From Vermamoeba vermiformis (taxonomy: Eukaryota > Tubulinea > Echinamoebida), in contig JBEWZL010000205.1 in NCBI GenBank assembly GCA_045837725.1, forward strand, positions 1-64,000: DNA of 64,000 bases, written 5' to 3'. The position numbers and the translations under genes are program-made. Shown here piece by piece: positions 37,801 to 50,231 of this stretch. Numbering within the stretch: the first letter of the stretch is position 1; each line of letters starts with the position of its first letter. The notes below the pieces were generated by a model, which did no database searches, had not been told where the DNA came from, and was given only the letters and a program-made list of their open reading frames with translations.

Positions 37801-40652
37801 GGATTCTAAAATGTGTTGGCAGGTGCGTCAATACTTCGTTACATATTGTACTTACATCCTCTGCAGTTCGCGAGCGCATTGAAGTTGCCACTTGGACAGG
37901 AACTTGCCATATTCTGACTTCATCCATTCGACCAGCAAAGTAGTTGTTGTACGTTTGATTTGCAGACCATCCAGCACCAAGAATCAGTTGCTTCGGTAAA
38001 AACAATAGACTTCCGAGGCTTTTAGTTGCCAATATCGAGCCGTTAGAATAGAGGGCAACTTCCGATGATATCGTCGCTGCTACGTGCGTCCAGTAGGTCG
38101 TTTGCATGTTTGGAATGACTTCGCAGAGTGTGTTCACCCCGAGTGTCAAGTTTGTCATGGACATGCACAAGCGGAACGTCGAGTTGTTGTAGCTTAGATA
38201 CAGCCTCAAGCACTCACTGCCATTGTCGCATACTCCGGCAATGACCGTCTATTCAGCATTAGACGGGACACACATATGGCCGTTTGTAGAAAGACGTACC
38301 TGCTGTGGATTTGTACTCGCTACCCGAATCCACGCGCTGACCGTACCAAGTGCAGTGATTTGAGTCAAGTTTGGCTTTGTGGCGGCGTAGTTGTTAATTC
38401 CATTGAACTCCAATGCCCACAGTCCACTGCCAGCTAGTGGTCGCTGGTCTGACAGCTCAACTGTAATGTAGACTTGCGACGAAGTGCCGCTCCAAGTGCT
38501 AGAGCCACGCAGTGCACACGAGAACGACAATGAATCCTGGAAGTTCCGTAAGTTTGATACAGGTGTGTAAGCCACCGAATTAATGGGACTGTTGACCAAA
38601 GTGTTCGGTGCCACTATTGGCAATGACTTGTTGATCTCTGTCGCATTAGGCAGCTAATTATTCGTGTTAGTAATCCAACACTGCTTATCTAAGACAGCAT
38701 AACTTACGTGATAGATAGCTCCACTCGTCGGCAAAGCTGTAATAACGGGCTGAAGATCATTGCCGTTGATGTCATAACAAATGAGATTGATAATTGTATC
38801 CGCTTGTTGATAAGCTTTCGCAGTCAGGGCTACGGACGAAGCAGGCTGATTAGCAACGATAACAATCGTGCCACTCGCCGAACCTAAGAATGTCAGAACA
38901 AATTCACAACCTTCCATAGCATTGTACGTACCGTAGTCTGTCATCACCAAGTAGTCGAAAGAATCATACTTGGCGTCCGGAAATATCAGCTGCACGGGGT
39001 CGAAGTATAATGCACTTGACATGATTGGCCCAACAGTTGGTATATAAATTCTGTTTCCTCCAATGTACTGGTAAATGTTGTTGCTGGGCATGCGAGTGAT
39101 GGTTATGTTAACACCAGGACCCATGAACTCGTCCAAATAAATGTAAGGCAGGAAGATATCCCGACCGCTATCAACGTCCACATAGAATACCGCGGACGTA
39201 TCCTCGATGACCACTGGTGCTGTTGAAGGTCCGATGACCGGTGACATCGTAGCTGACGCGTTCAAAGTGTATGTCTCGAATAAATCCCAGTGCCCAAATG
39301 AACCAGTGTTGAGGGAAAAGGCATCAAGTAGTTGATTAGTCGACGTACGATTTGAATCGAAATCGTAATAGGATATCAGTCCCGTTGAGTTCCAGGACGG
39401 TATTGGATAGTGCATCCACTCGCGTATTTCCGCGCCTGTTACACGGGATTGGTCAGTACTCGTGTGATTTTCAATAATTAGGACGTAAAGTAAATCATAG
39501 TACGGCTTACAACGATAGGAAATGCGGATTTTAAACAGTATTCAAAGTTCGGAAAATTAAATTTGCCTAAACAAGGTGTGATATCACATACGTGTTCTGA
39601 GGGTGCCCCACACGCGTAACTCATCGATCATGCCTTGAAACGAGTACTGTGCATCAAATCCACGGCCAGGATTGGTCTGCGCATGGTAACACTGTTAAGA
39701 CTGCACATCGCTTTAGTATAAAAATGAGTTCATACCTGTAACTGACCGAGGATTAACGTGCCGCCGCTCTCGAACAGATTCCCTTTCGAGGACTCAAAGA
39801 ACGCTGTGGCCCACAGTTCTCCATCAATGTAAAACTGAAAAATGCCTGATAGCCCTGACCATACAAGTGCGTAGTGATGCCATGAATGCACGTCACTAAG
39901 AGTTTTTTATGGTTAAAAAAAGTCTATCAGAAGAATCAAGTCTCAACACGGCGAAACGTCAGATGGGATCGCGGATCAATGGTGAATCACGCGACTTGCC
40001 AAATTTGTCTGTCTAATGCAAGATTTTACTTACCTGAGGCCGGGCAGTCCTTGGTTGACCGTTCCGATGCTTCCAGGATTGGCAAATAAAAAATCTTGAC
40101 CCATCCAGCGGATTCCTTGTTTACCAAGCCATGCAAACCTGAAATAAAGCAAAAAATATGTTTAATACGTGATTCATTTCGTGTAGCACTTTGCTGAACA
40201 CCAAATAAACGTGATTAATGTTTCGGCTAGATTAAGATCAGTTTTAAGAAATTACATTAAATGCCGATAAATTCAATATAACAATTAATTTTATTCGATA
40301 AAATTGTTACCGATGCTTTGAGCATCAAGAAAACGATAATAGGAGTTTCACGTAATTATTAAAAATTGCTAATTAAATCAAAAATTTGGTATAAAACATA
40401 CCTCAAACCCATGCCAGGTGTTGCATATGATATTGGTGTAAATAAGGGGCTGAATGAGCGTGATTTTAGCCAAAACTCGATCGTGAGCAAGGATGTATTT
40501 GAGGTTTGAAAATTCTCGAACGCAATATAATCACCTGGTCGATAAAAGACCAGACTTCCTCCTGCTCCTCCAACACCTAATTCTTCAGTTTGAGCGAGGC
40601 AAATTACGCCATATAATAATAATAAAAAGATCACAGATCGAGCCGCACGCAT
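34896..40652 (-). CDS. Class C (GABA-B-like) GPCR with LamG and cadherin-like ectodomain
   Basis: About 16 exons from MRAARSVIFLLLLYGVICLA (signal peptide, 40652) to the stop at 34896. The ectodomain has a first LamG/pentraxin-type domain (HHYALVWSGLSGIFQFYIDG; GMIDELRVWGTLRT), a second one (NPQQ-exon then YFAGRMDEVRIWQVPVQV at 37920), a segment with SWAPEWPCVNQTADDWIDLE, and cadherin-like repeats (HEDIDGDTVTYLINTLPANG; GRVRYTPPKDTCGMGLDVFT). Seven transmembrane helices follow from about 36200: SDVLFYVFFAIAILLAVISI, then MLLIIMLVGFVLCLASVYFF, FCHLRVWLLSLGFALIIGSM, WLLFILVAFICVDIGVLIVF, FYSLFGYKGLLLLFTVFLCF and two more. CHLRVWLLSLGFALIIGSMF with KTYRIWRIF matches TM3 and loop 2 of GABA-B receptors. 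The cytosolic tail ends in a coiled coil (VIELLETIKQKDDQIERLKN), as in GABA-B subunits that dimerise. No Venus-flytrap ligand domain is seen. Confidence 0.9.
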
Positions 40653-40902
40653 TACGATCTATTGTCTATCTCCTTAGGGTCATTGTAATATAAATAATAA
40701 GAAATATATAAAGTTCGTGCTATACAGTCGCACGAGTGAGTTAAAAATGACCTTCCAAAATTGAACAATTAACAAATAACGGATAAATTTTCGTGGTGGT
40801 TTTCGAACACGGGCTTTCAACGATCATTGATCTTGCCCACCAAATCTTTTTGGCATGCATATGAGTAATTAAAAGAAGCGGGTTTATGTTTGTAGATCTG
40901 GT

Positions 40903-43612
40903 TTACAAGACGGAAAACGGTTGCAAGCTAAATCCAACCCAAGATCCGCTCTCGTTGAGGGAATAGACAGAAGATTGAACTTTTACCGACAACGGAGACT
41001 TGATTTCGAGGGCAGTCACGGTCACAGAAGTGCTAGTGAATTGAATTTGCAACGTGGCATCGCGGAAGTGCACGCCGCGCATGGTCATTGCAGTGGTGTT
41101 CGGCGGCAAAGTGGGGTTGACATATAGCTCATTTTCTAAGATGCGAATGCCACCCCAGCCGAACAGAATGGACTGCAAGAAGCCTCCTGCACCTGTGATG
41201 AAATTGACCGCCCCACCTTGTGGAGTCTCAGTCCACACGCCAAAAGGAGCCTAAGCTGATTAGCACTTGGCAATGGAAAATTAGGGGGACGCTTACTTGA
41301 TAGTTGGCGTAGGCTCGGGGAAATACTTCCACAGCCTTGTTGTATTGACCAAGCTCAAGTCTCGAAATAACTTCCATGGAGTAGGTCATGGCTGGCCCAT
41401 TCTCGTCCGTGCGTTGTGAGTAGTAATCGAGGTCATTGAGTCGTACTTGCTTGCTCATTGGGAAATTCAAGGGGAAGCCAAGCAATATGACGTCAGCCTA
41501 GCAAGCCACCAATCAACATCGATTACAACAGGAAGTACTCGATAACTTACTTGCTTAATCTTTTGACCTTTGTAGCCGTCAAACTCAAGATGAACTTGGT
41601 TCACATTGTCGAAAGGAATCTTGATTTTGTTGCTGATGTCAATCCACTTCTGAGGTACCTCATCACCGACCATTTTCGCAACCTTGACGGCAAAATCTAA
41701 GGACATCTTTGCCACGACGTTGGTATAGACTGCACTTGGTTAGTACGTGAGAGTTCTACAGGTTAATTGCTTACCGCTGTTATTTCCAAAAGCATACTCA
41801 TCGGGAGGAATGACGTCGTTAATGACATAGACTCCATTCTCGAGCTGAGCTTTACTGGCCCAGAACTTAGCAATGCCACGAACAACCGGGTACGCGGTGT
41901 TCAATAGCCAGTTGGTGTCTTGGGTGAGCTCCCAGTATTGTCTAATGGCGAATGAAATGTCACCACTGATGTGTTGCTCGTACTCTCCAGTTGGAGCATC
42001 AGAAGGACACGTTTCTTGGCCGGTGAACGCAGATTCCCAAGGGAACATCGTACCTTCGAAGCCTTGATTGTAGCTTAGTGCCTTAATCATAGCGCCGTCT
42101 TGGTGGTTGATGCGATACTGCAACAAATTGTCTCGAGCGATTTCAGGGAAAAGAACTAATAGACCTGGATACATCCACGTCTCGGTGTCCCAGAAAGTGT
42201 GGCCGCTGAAGAAAGGTCATTAATTTGTAAGTTAGCGACGCAACGTACTTGTAAGAGTTTGATGCCAATCCACCAGGGGAGAGAGACCAAGGAACGTCTT
42301 GACGAGCACTGCTCAAAAGATAGTACAGCGTACTATTTACAACCTACAGGCTGTCAGAGAAACGGCGCGCAGAAATGGCACTTACTTGTCCCAGGGGAAG
42401 ATTGCCAGCGAACTCGATTCTTGACTCCCAGAGCCGAGCCCATTCTTGCACGTGACGAGGTTTGAGGTCGGCGAGCGATTGTTTGGCGTTGTAATGCTCA
42501 ATTGTGGCGTCGCTTAGAGGGTCTGTTGAGTCCAGGCTGGTCTTGATGGCTGTGATGTAGGCGAATGTAGTCCGCTGACTTGCCATGACAGGAAGCACGT
42601 TAGGAATTACGCTCGACACTACAGCTACGGTAACGCTGTGCAAAATTAAGCTTCGGTATCCATTGTATGTTGACTTACAGTTCGGATGTTGGATATTCAG
42701 CCTCAACCGTTTTGCCTAACTGCCGCAGGATAGTGGTGTCGTTGCGCCAGTAAGATTGCGTGGCGAGATTGATATCAGCACTTGCTTTCCCTGATGTACC
42801 AAAATAAATACGGTAATACACAATACACAACGACGTACCTGCGTTAAGATTTAGAGCCAATTTCACGTTTCGTTGTTCTTGCGAATTGTCAACGTAAATT
42901 TCGTGGACAAATAGTGACTTGTCTGCACGTGATGCGTACCATCGTTGTTCGATAAGGGTAGCATATCCCGGCAGTGTGAGTCTGATATAAACAAAATGTG
43001 AGCTGGACGACATTTTGGTGCAAACAAGTTACCTTCTATAATAAATTGCTTCTTTTAAGTCCAACGCCGCGCAAGTAAAGTTTCCGTTAGCAACAGTAAC
43101 TGAGTTGGTTGCTGGAATGCGAGCGCGGTGGGACGGACCCTTTGACACGTGTCAGATGCACCGCTTGAAAATAGTTAAATCGATCATACCGCAACATTTA
43201 CTCCCGAAAATACTCCAGCTACGTATATGGCGTCGCTTCCAATGACTGACGATAAATAGCCATTTCCCACTAAAAAATCAGATCAGAATCTAGAATGTTC
43301 GAAAGGTACCAACAGCAATAATCAGAAAAAAATTAATTCGATTTAAATTAATGTTTGGGGCACTTAAAAGCTTCAAAAAAGATCAAAAGGTTTTTTGGTG
43401 GTTGGTAGATTTGCGACTCGTTCATTTTTTAATTCTGCTAGAGTAATCATACCTGTTGCCATTAAATACTGATTCGGTTCTGCTGTTGCAAAAAGCATAT
43501 TTCCTTGATCTATTTTAGCTCTCCATTCTTGTGGGATCGCTTGATCAGCGCACATAGCCTCTAGTAAAAAAATAACTAACAAAATGAGGCCAACTTTAGC
43601 TTTGCCCAGCAT
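40903..43612 (-). CDS. PGGHG: Secreted GH65 glycosidase, PGGHG (ATHL1) type
   Basis: About nine exons. Signal peptide MLGKAKVGLILLVIFLLEAM. The catalytic (alpha/alpha)6 domain shows GHTFWDTETWMYPGLLVLFP (42140-42210), GTMFPWESAFTGQETCP, EYEQHISGDISFAIRQYWEL and VINDVIPPDEYAFGNNS, with the PDEY glutamate in the place of the general acid of GH65. The C-terminal part has IPFDNVNQVHLEFDGYKGQK, ENGPAMTYSMEVISRLELGQ and GGAVNFITGAGGFLQSILFG. These match human protein-glucosylgalactosylhydroxylysine glucosidase closely in order. GH65 also includes trehalase and trehalose/maltose phosphorylases; the FWD and WES motifs fit the PGGHG/acid-trehalase branch. The signal peptide points to secretion or the lysosome, unlike the cytosolic human enzyme, so acid trehalase activity is an alternative. 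Upstream gap 40653-40902 holds only the GPCR promoter side. Confidence 0.88.
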
Positions 43613-43728
43613 TGAATTGTGGTGATTTGCTTGCTTGCTGTTAAAAAATCTTCGTTTGTGTGATCTGCGGCCACGTGTTCAGAAAAATCACGGAGAGACC
43701 TGACAGAAAAAAATGTTTATTGTGCATC

Positions 43729-45612
43729 TTATTCGTGTTTCACCTTTGTAAAGCCGATGGCGAACCGGTCATTTCTTCCCTTCCGCTTCCACAGGTTATC
43801 GAAGAAAGACTGCGTGTCCGCATCTACGTGTTGATCTGCGTTCGCTAACTCCTCCACAAGTTTTTCACCAGCAAGTGTTTCAATCATTGTTTTGAACTCT
43901 CCGTGCAGTACTTGATCGTCGGTTAGTACGACAAAGCTGCCTTTGTTTACCAAAGCCTTTTGAACCTTCTTCATTAAGGTGGAGTTGACGAAGCTCGTGT
44001 TCTCGACGTCGTCGTAGCTGGCAGGTGGATCTGGGAAGTTGATAAAGACTTTGTCAATAGAGTCGCTCGGGAGTGCGTCTAAGACGCGGTGAACATCTCC
44101 GCAGATCACAGTGATGTTTTTTTCGAGTGACGGTACGGCTAACTTTCTCTTCAGCCATATTTCAAATGAGCGCTCGAATCGCTTTTCAATGGCAACCCAG
44201 TGATAGGAGGAGTCTTCTGATGCTTTCTTTGCCAGCCAGTGTCCTGAGCCTGGTCCGATCTGAATCGTTCAAGTGAGTCTTTTGCGCTTAACGAACACAA
44301 GCTATCTAGTTACCTCGACGGCCAATTTTGATTTCTTAGCAAACTTTTTTAGCTCTTTTTTCAATCGAGAGGCCAAATCGTCTCCGTTATCTTCCTCAAC
44401 GATAAACACTCGCGGATCACTTCTGAAAGCCGCAACTTCGAGCTCATCCTCGTCAACTTCGAGCTCCATTTTATCGCCATCTACTGTCTTCAAGTATTGC
44501 ACAATTTGATCTTTGTCGCGAATATTTTCGACGCTCATTTTGTCGTCTGGCATGCGTGTCTTCAGCTGCTCCAAGATTTTTTCAGCATCATTCTTGCGCT
44601 TGGTTATCGCACAAACGCTTGCTAGCAGTATATATAACATCGGCTCGATTTTGTAATTGGCGGTGGGATCTTCGTCTTCGTCATCTTTTTGTTTCTTTTT
44701 GTTATCCGGCTTTTCGGCGGAGCGATCTTCGTAAGTCTGCTCGGGGTATTGCTTCAGCAAGCGGTTGAAATAGCGCAGCGCACGATCCACTTTCAGCTCT
44801 TGGGCGTACAGCTTGCATAAAATTGCTTGCGCGATCGGGTCGTGTTTCAACCCTTGTTTTTTCATCTTCTTGAATATTTTCTTCGCGCTAGCCAAATTTC
44901 CAGATCTAACACACGCTCTCAAGATAGTGTTATATGTACGACGATTCGGAACAATGCTGCTCTCCTCCATTTCTTCCACCAATTTAACTGCTTTCGCAAG
45001 ATCCGAGTTCGAATATCCCTGAATGTAATTGGTAAGTATTATTGTTTTTGCAGTTTTTTTAAGTCCATACCTTAATCAAAATCGTGTAAATAATCTCATT
45101 TAATTGGACTTTTTGTGCCTTCATTTCGTCGAAGTATTCTTGTGCCTTTCTCATCGCGCCGTTTCTGACGCACGCGTTAAGAATTGCCGAGTAAGTAAAC
45201 AAGTTAGGCGTAAGACTCTATATGAATAGGTTAGTTGGTTGACACGTTAATCGAAGCTTTGATCCTTTTACCTGCGATTTTAGTTGATCAAATAATTGAA
45301 TGGCACTGTGCAAATTCCTACGCTTAGCACATTCGTTGATGATAGAGTTGTAGTATTTGACATTCTTGCGGATTTTAGCGTTTTCCACGATCTGATCGTG
45401 ATCCAGATTCGATCAATAAATTTAAAATTATTTAGATAATGTTGCAAAATATTTACCTTATTAAATCGATTGGTAGCCTTGTTCTTGCTCTTTTTCTTTT
45501 TTTTCTTCTTCACGATCGGATTTGTTTTTGGGTCGTTGTTGGAAGCACCAGATAACTCGGGAAATTTATCTGCTTCTTGGATAACCTTTTTGATCTTAGC
45601 GTTTCGTTCCAT
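43729..45612 (-). CDS. PPR protein fused to TrmB-type tRNA (guanine-N7) methyltransferase
   Basis: Five exons join in frame. The N terminus is Lys-rich (IVKKKKKKKSKNKATNRF). PPR motifs follow: VKYYNSIINECAKRRNLHSA, NLFTYSAILNACVRNGAMRK, RRTYNTILRACVRSGNLASA and DPIAQAILCKLYAQELKVDR, then a further helical region (EPMLYILLASVCAITKRKND). An acidic linker leads to a TrmB-like Rossmann domain: KLAVEIGPGSGHWLAKKA across the last intron, YHWVAIEKRFERSFEIWLKR, NITVICGDVHRVLDALP and KVFINFPDPPASYDD. EIGPGSG is the SAM motif and FINFPDPP matches the TrmB F-xFPDPW signature (W replaced by P). PPR arrays bind RNA in mitochondria or plastids, so the protein probably targets organellar RNA. PPR-TrmB-type fusions have been reported in some other eukaryote lineages. 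The start ATG is at 45612 (MERNAKIKKVIQEADKF). Confidence 0.85.
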
Positions 45613-46148
45613 TTGTGCAATTACGTTCGAAAACAAAGAAAATGATTGATGATTTTATTTTACTTCGCCTTGTTAACGAATTACCATACACCACCAATGC
45701 CCTGGTACTGCAATATTGTTAATAATAGCGAATGTATACCAAATCCTAGCCTCGGTGAACCACCAACGATTTTAATAAAACGGTTGATCGAGATGAGGTA
45801 AGATAGAGTATTGAAACTTTTCAACATTTAAAAATGCACTTAATAAATTAAATAATTATTATTATGAGTCTAAAAATTAAAATATTATTATTGAAAAGAA
45901 ACTATCAGGATGACCAGAATGAGTTCTTGCTTAGTCGCCTCTTCAAAGCGGAAACAGCCATCTTGGCGATATTAACGGCGATAGGTACGGCATATGGTAA
46001 TATAGAATAAGTAAATTATAATTAGTGACCTCAAGCTTTGCGGCAAGGACGTTAATTGCGAGTTTCGCCCTCTTGTTGCCAAGCGCGTTAAAAACTGCCC
46101 GCTGCGCAACAGTTCTGCCCGTAGACGGCATCGAGTCCTTGATCCTAC

Positions 46149-46326
46149 TGTTACCGCCAGTTACAACGACACAAAGACCGAGAACTCGCCGACCAAGACC
46201 CCCTCCCTAGCCGTACCCCGTGCAACTCCTGGGTTAGGGTCCCCTGGTTAGGGGTTAGGGGTTAGTGTGGGGCTGGGGGTAGGTGTTGGTGCGTTCTCGG
46301 GGCGTGTTTTGTAACTGGCGGTAACA
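46149..46326. repeat. Inverted repeat with TTAGGG-like core
   Basis: Arms tgttaccgccagttacaa (46149-46166) and its exact reverse complement (46309-46326) enclose 142 bases. The match resumes farther in at cgagaac (near 46179) against gttctcg (near 46292). The spacer includes gggttagggt and ggttaggggttaggggttag (46231-46266), which resembles degenerate telomere repeats and could form G-quadruplexes. MITE-like or recombination-derived. Confidence 0.7.
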
Positions 46327-46480
46327 CCTACACCGAACCATAAGTACGGATGAGTGTTATCGCCTGTATCAACAGAAGCTGAGATTCGCGCGAATGCTGC
46401 ATATTAGGGTACGTTATAAGCCACTTACATAAAAAATGCCCGCTACTTAATTACATAAGTATACTACCTGACCACGTGCT

Positions 46481-46638
46481 GGATCGATCGCATTTCAAAG
46501 ACTTTAACTTCCGAAATCTTGTCTGCCGTAGTATCAACCGACTAAACAATTATTATTAATAATTATGACGCCGCTAAAATTAACTTTCGAAGTGCACAAC
46601 AGTGTACCAACACGCAAGTCTTTGAAATGCTCGATCCA
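46481..46638. repeat. Inverted repeat, imperfect 23-base arms
   Basis: ggatcgatcgcatttcaaag (46481-46500, continuing act) is mirrored by agtctttgaaatgctcgatc (46617-46636) with a two-base indel. The spacer is about 110 bases and includes the A/T palindrome attattaataat. It lies upstream of the Cys-module gene at 46810. Confidence 0.6.
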
Positions 46639-46809
46639 AGATACCGATTGTGACTTTGGTATACGGGTTAAATTTAATTGAAAATACTTTTAGATTTGGT
46701 TAGAGTAATTTTATTTGAACGTTGTAAATTGCCTAAAAATAGTAAGTATTAAAGATTGCTTTTTCGAAACAAACCATTATTTACCGTTTGACTTTACAAA
46801 GCCAGAGCG

Positions 46810-49357
46810 ATGAAACTGCTATTACTCGCGACTATTGCCTTACTGGCTTACCAAGCGCAAGCTGGTGCGTTTAAAAAGGATTCTATCATACTCTTGGGAA
46901 CTGAGGGATCCACTACCTCTCAGACATCTACCGTCGTATTGAAAGAGTACCGATATGATGGACTTCTCCTTCAAACAATTACTCTGGGTGGGTAAGTTAT
47001 CAATCCATCCGTTAACAAAGACTTAGTGATTTATTCCGATTCCAACGATACTCTTGATTTCCTCTCCGCATAATACTTAAATTATATATACAGTGTTAAT
47101 TGCCACCCTTTTGTAATTTGCATGCAATTATTAAATTGATTTAAAATTAAAAAGATTTTGTTTCTAAATCCGTCTTTTTTTAGGTACGTTTATTCAAAAC
47201 AAAACGTGCACAAAATTATGCTCGACTACGCGGGTAGTATGTTAGCTATTGGTGTCTTAGAAGGTGCTCCTGGCCTTGCCTCCACATCTGGAATGCCGCG
47301 AGTTGCATTGACCATGAACGCGAACGGCGCAATTGTGGATCGCACCAAGATCACCGATTTCAGCAATCAAGATGCCAACTTTTACTTCGCAGTGCATAAT
47401 GGACAAGATATATGGCTTGGATATGACGGCACAGTTGGATACACGACTCGTGGGGCGACATCATTGATTACTCCTAGCGTCTCCTCGAGAACCAACATTC
47501 AATACGTACAAATAGTCGGTAACACGTTCTTTACTTGCAAGGCGCAATCTGGCTTCGCCTTCTGGTCCATGCCCTCACCTCCGAAAGTTTACAGCGCCGA
47601 CTATCCTTACGGGTCCTCCGTTCCTTACACTGCAGTTACAGCTTTCTCTTCCACCATTTGGTACGGTGCAGGGGCAGGAAAAGTGGCAAAGATGGAGGCA
47701 AGTGCAAACGGTTTTACCGATATTTATGCAACTGGCGTTGATACTTTCTCTTCGCGTTCGGTCATCGCGAGGCAATTTGGCATCGTGGTCTATGTCTTCG
47801 TACTGACGACTGATGGTTGGATCTATCGCTACACTGATAGCGGCAGCGGATTTACTGAGAGAAGAGATATTATTTCTGGTGATGGTACTGCATCCGCGTA
47901 TCTCGCTTTCTCACCAAATCCGAGCTGCGATGACTCTGGCAAGAACCAAGACGAGACTGACATCGACTGCGGCGGCGCATTGTGCAATAAATGCGATGAT
48001 GGCAAGATCTGCGCGGTGAATGCTGATTGCTATAGCGACTACTGCAATCCTAACCAGAGATGCTGTACGTATCAAGAGAATGTACGGCTAATGCATAGTT
48101 ATTAACAATCTTGCATCTAACAGCTACTCCGAGTTGCTCTGACGGCTTCAAAAACCAAGTAGAGACTGATGTAGATTGTGGCGGTGGCACGTGTTCCAAG
48201 TGCGCCAATGCCAAGACTTGCAGCGCTCACACCGACTGTACAAGTGGCTTCTGTAATCCCAATACAAATAAGTGTGGTACGTACAAAGGAAATCGAAATT
48301 ATCACCTTCCTAATATGTCTCGTAGCCGCGCCAAGCTGCTCCGATACGTTCAAGAACGGAGACGAAACTGATACTGACTGTGGAGGCTCTTGCTCCAAGT
48401 GCAGCATTGGCAATACTTGCTCAATCAATGGTGACTGTGCGAGTAATAAATGCTCCGGCAACAAGTGCGGTAAGTTATAACTGACTCCAGTGTCCGACAT
48501 CAAGCTGATTGTACTTGTAGTGATCAGTTGTTCTGATGGAGTGAAGAATCAAGACGAGACTGACATTGATTGTGGCGGTGCGACGTGCTCGGCATGCGTT
48601 AATGGCAAGAGCTGCTTGCTTGGAAGTGACTGTACGAGCGAGTACTGCAATCCCGACAACAAATGCTGTAAGTACACTCAATGATACGACCCAAGCATGG
48701 TACTAACACTTGCTTCAGCGACTCCTTCGTGCTCGGACGGCTATTTGAACCAAGACGAGACGGACATTGATTGTGGTGGTTCCTGCAGCGACTGCGCGGT
48801 AGGACAAAATTGTTTATATGACACCGATTGCTTGAGCAAAAACTGCACAGACACCAAGTGCCGTACGTAATATTCTGCTATTGCCAAGAAATATCCTAAC
48901 TTCAAAATTCTTAGAATACAGTTGTGTTGATGGCGTACTAAACCAAGATGAATCCGATATCGATTGTGGTGGCAGTTGTGCAACTAAGTGCGCCCTCAAC
49001 CAAGTTTGCCATAGAGACAGCGATTGTCAAAGTGGGTTCTGTCCCAACGCATCGTGCAGTATGTGATATGACTTTATTTTGAGAATCAAATTCACTAATG
49101 ATTCATTAGTGAGCCCACCTGTTGCAGGTCCTGTTGCACCACCTGACAACTCACCAGTGCCCTCGCCAATAGCCTCTCCTTTTGCTGATTCCACTCCTGA
49201 TGATGGCTCTGCTCCTCAGATTGATGCTCCTCAATTTGGCAATCTACCAGTTGCAGTCCCCAAAACAAACACTCCAAGTCAAAGCATTGTGTCTGGTGCT
49301 TTCACTCTCAACAGTATGAGTTTCATGCTGATTGTGGTATTTGTATGCTATTTGTAA
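46810..49357 (+). CDS. GPI-type surface protein with six Cys-rich modules
   Basis: Signal peptide MKLLLLATIALLAYQAQA in exon 1 (46810-46992). Exon 2 (from about 47184) encodes a beta-rich ectodomain resembling the surface protein at 18279 in plan, ending in the first Cys module. Five more modules follow, each in one small exon bounded by phase-1 introns. The module pattern is SCxDGxxNQxExDxDCGG, then CxxC, C, DCxSxxC and C, for example SCSDGVKNQDETDIDCGG at 48531. The last exon is Pro/Ser-rich (VAPPDNSPVPSPIASPF) and ends in a hydrophobic stretch, MSFMLIVVFVCYL, typical of a GPI signal. Role inferred: cell-surface adhesion or recognition. Symmetrical 1-1 exons explain how modules can multiply. 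Confidence 0.88.
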
Positions 49358-50231
49358 AAGAGAGGACTAGGTCAAATAAATACATATTGATTGCTAATTG
49401 CACACTGCTCCAAGGCAAAAGTAGCCAAAATTCTGACAAATTGCCCAAGCTTAAATAAATTTTTAGTGGTGTCAGTTTTTGTGCAAAATTTTTGGCCAAA
49501 TGCAAAAGTGCATGAATGAGACTTTTTTGCAATCTCATTCATCTGATTTCATCACAAAGAAAAAAAGACACCTTGAGCATTCTCAATCACAGCTAACATA
49601 CTAACTTTAGTTTTCAAATCATCAATTTCACTTTTTCATTTGGCACTAGGTGAGTTGCTTTTTTGTCTGTGAGAGCAATCTGAGCTTGCAAACTATCAGT
49701 AGTGTTTGGTTATCTGTACTCTCCAGCCAGGTATTTTTAGGTGGCAAATGAGTGTTTGTCATTCAATGTGGAAAAGGGCTTGGCCATATGGTGAGGTCCC
49801 CAAGTCTCATGTTTGAGAAAGTACCACTATGGGAAAACTAGGGTGCATTAAAAATGAGAGTATGTACTTTGGTATTGATGTTTGTGCACAATTCCACTTG
49901 TTTTCATCAAAGATCAAGCACAAGTATCATGGTATGGCCCTGCACACACAAGTTAATGTGGAAATTGGGTATGTGTCAACAATTTTAATTTGTTACTAAT
50001 ATGAAAACAATACAGCACCATTGACCAGAAGTGGTGTATTTATGCCTGTTTCCCACAATTCAAGTACACTAGCAAGCAGAGTAGCCAATTAATTTATGCA
50101 TTTTATTGAGATGTGTTTACGTCCAAAAATTAGCTGTTCATTTTTTTTACGATGCCACCCATCCACCACAAGTGATGGTATTATATTTTATTGTTCCCCT
50201 TGTAATAGTGCCAGTAATTAGGGTGATATTC
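49358..50231. other. Repeat-region entry with possible gene remnants
   Basis: AT-rich DNA, noncoding by eye. One part looks like an old gene: KIKHKYHGMALHTQVNVEIG (about 49908-49968), an intron-like gtatgtg...aatacag (49969-50013), then TIDQKWCIYACFPQFKYTSK. The KHKYHGMALHTQVNVEIG stretch is vaguely like Harbinger-type DDE transposases. This is a weak resemblance. Confidence 0.25.

Larger units (their letters stand above)
45613..46809. other. Intergenic region with two foldback structures
   Basis: About 1.2 kb between the PPR-TrmB and Cys-module genes. It contains two separate inverted repeats (listed below), a G/T-rich TTAGGG-like tract between the arms of the first, and AT-rich flanks. Open frames here are short and I do not support them as genes. 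Confidence 0.5.

Noticed and set aside
45943-46210. Short open frames on both strands at 45.9-46.2 kb
   Set aside because: They overlap the inverted repeat, have no splice context and no recognisable motif.
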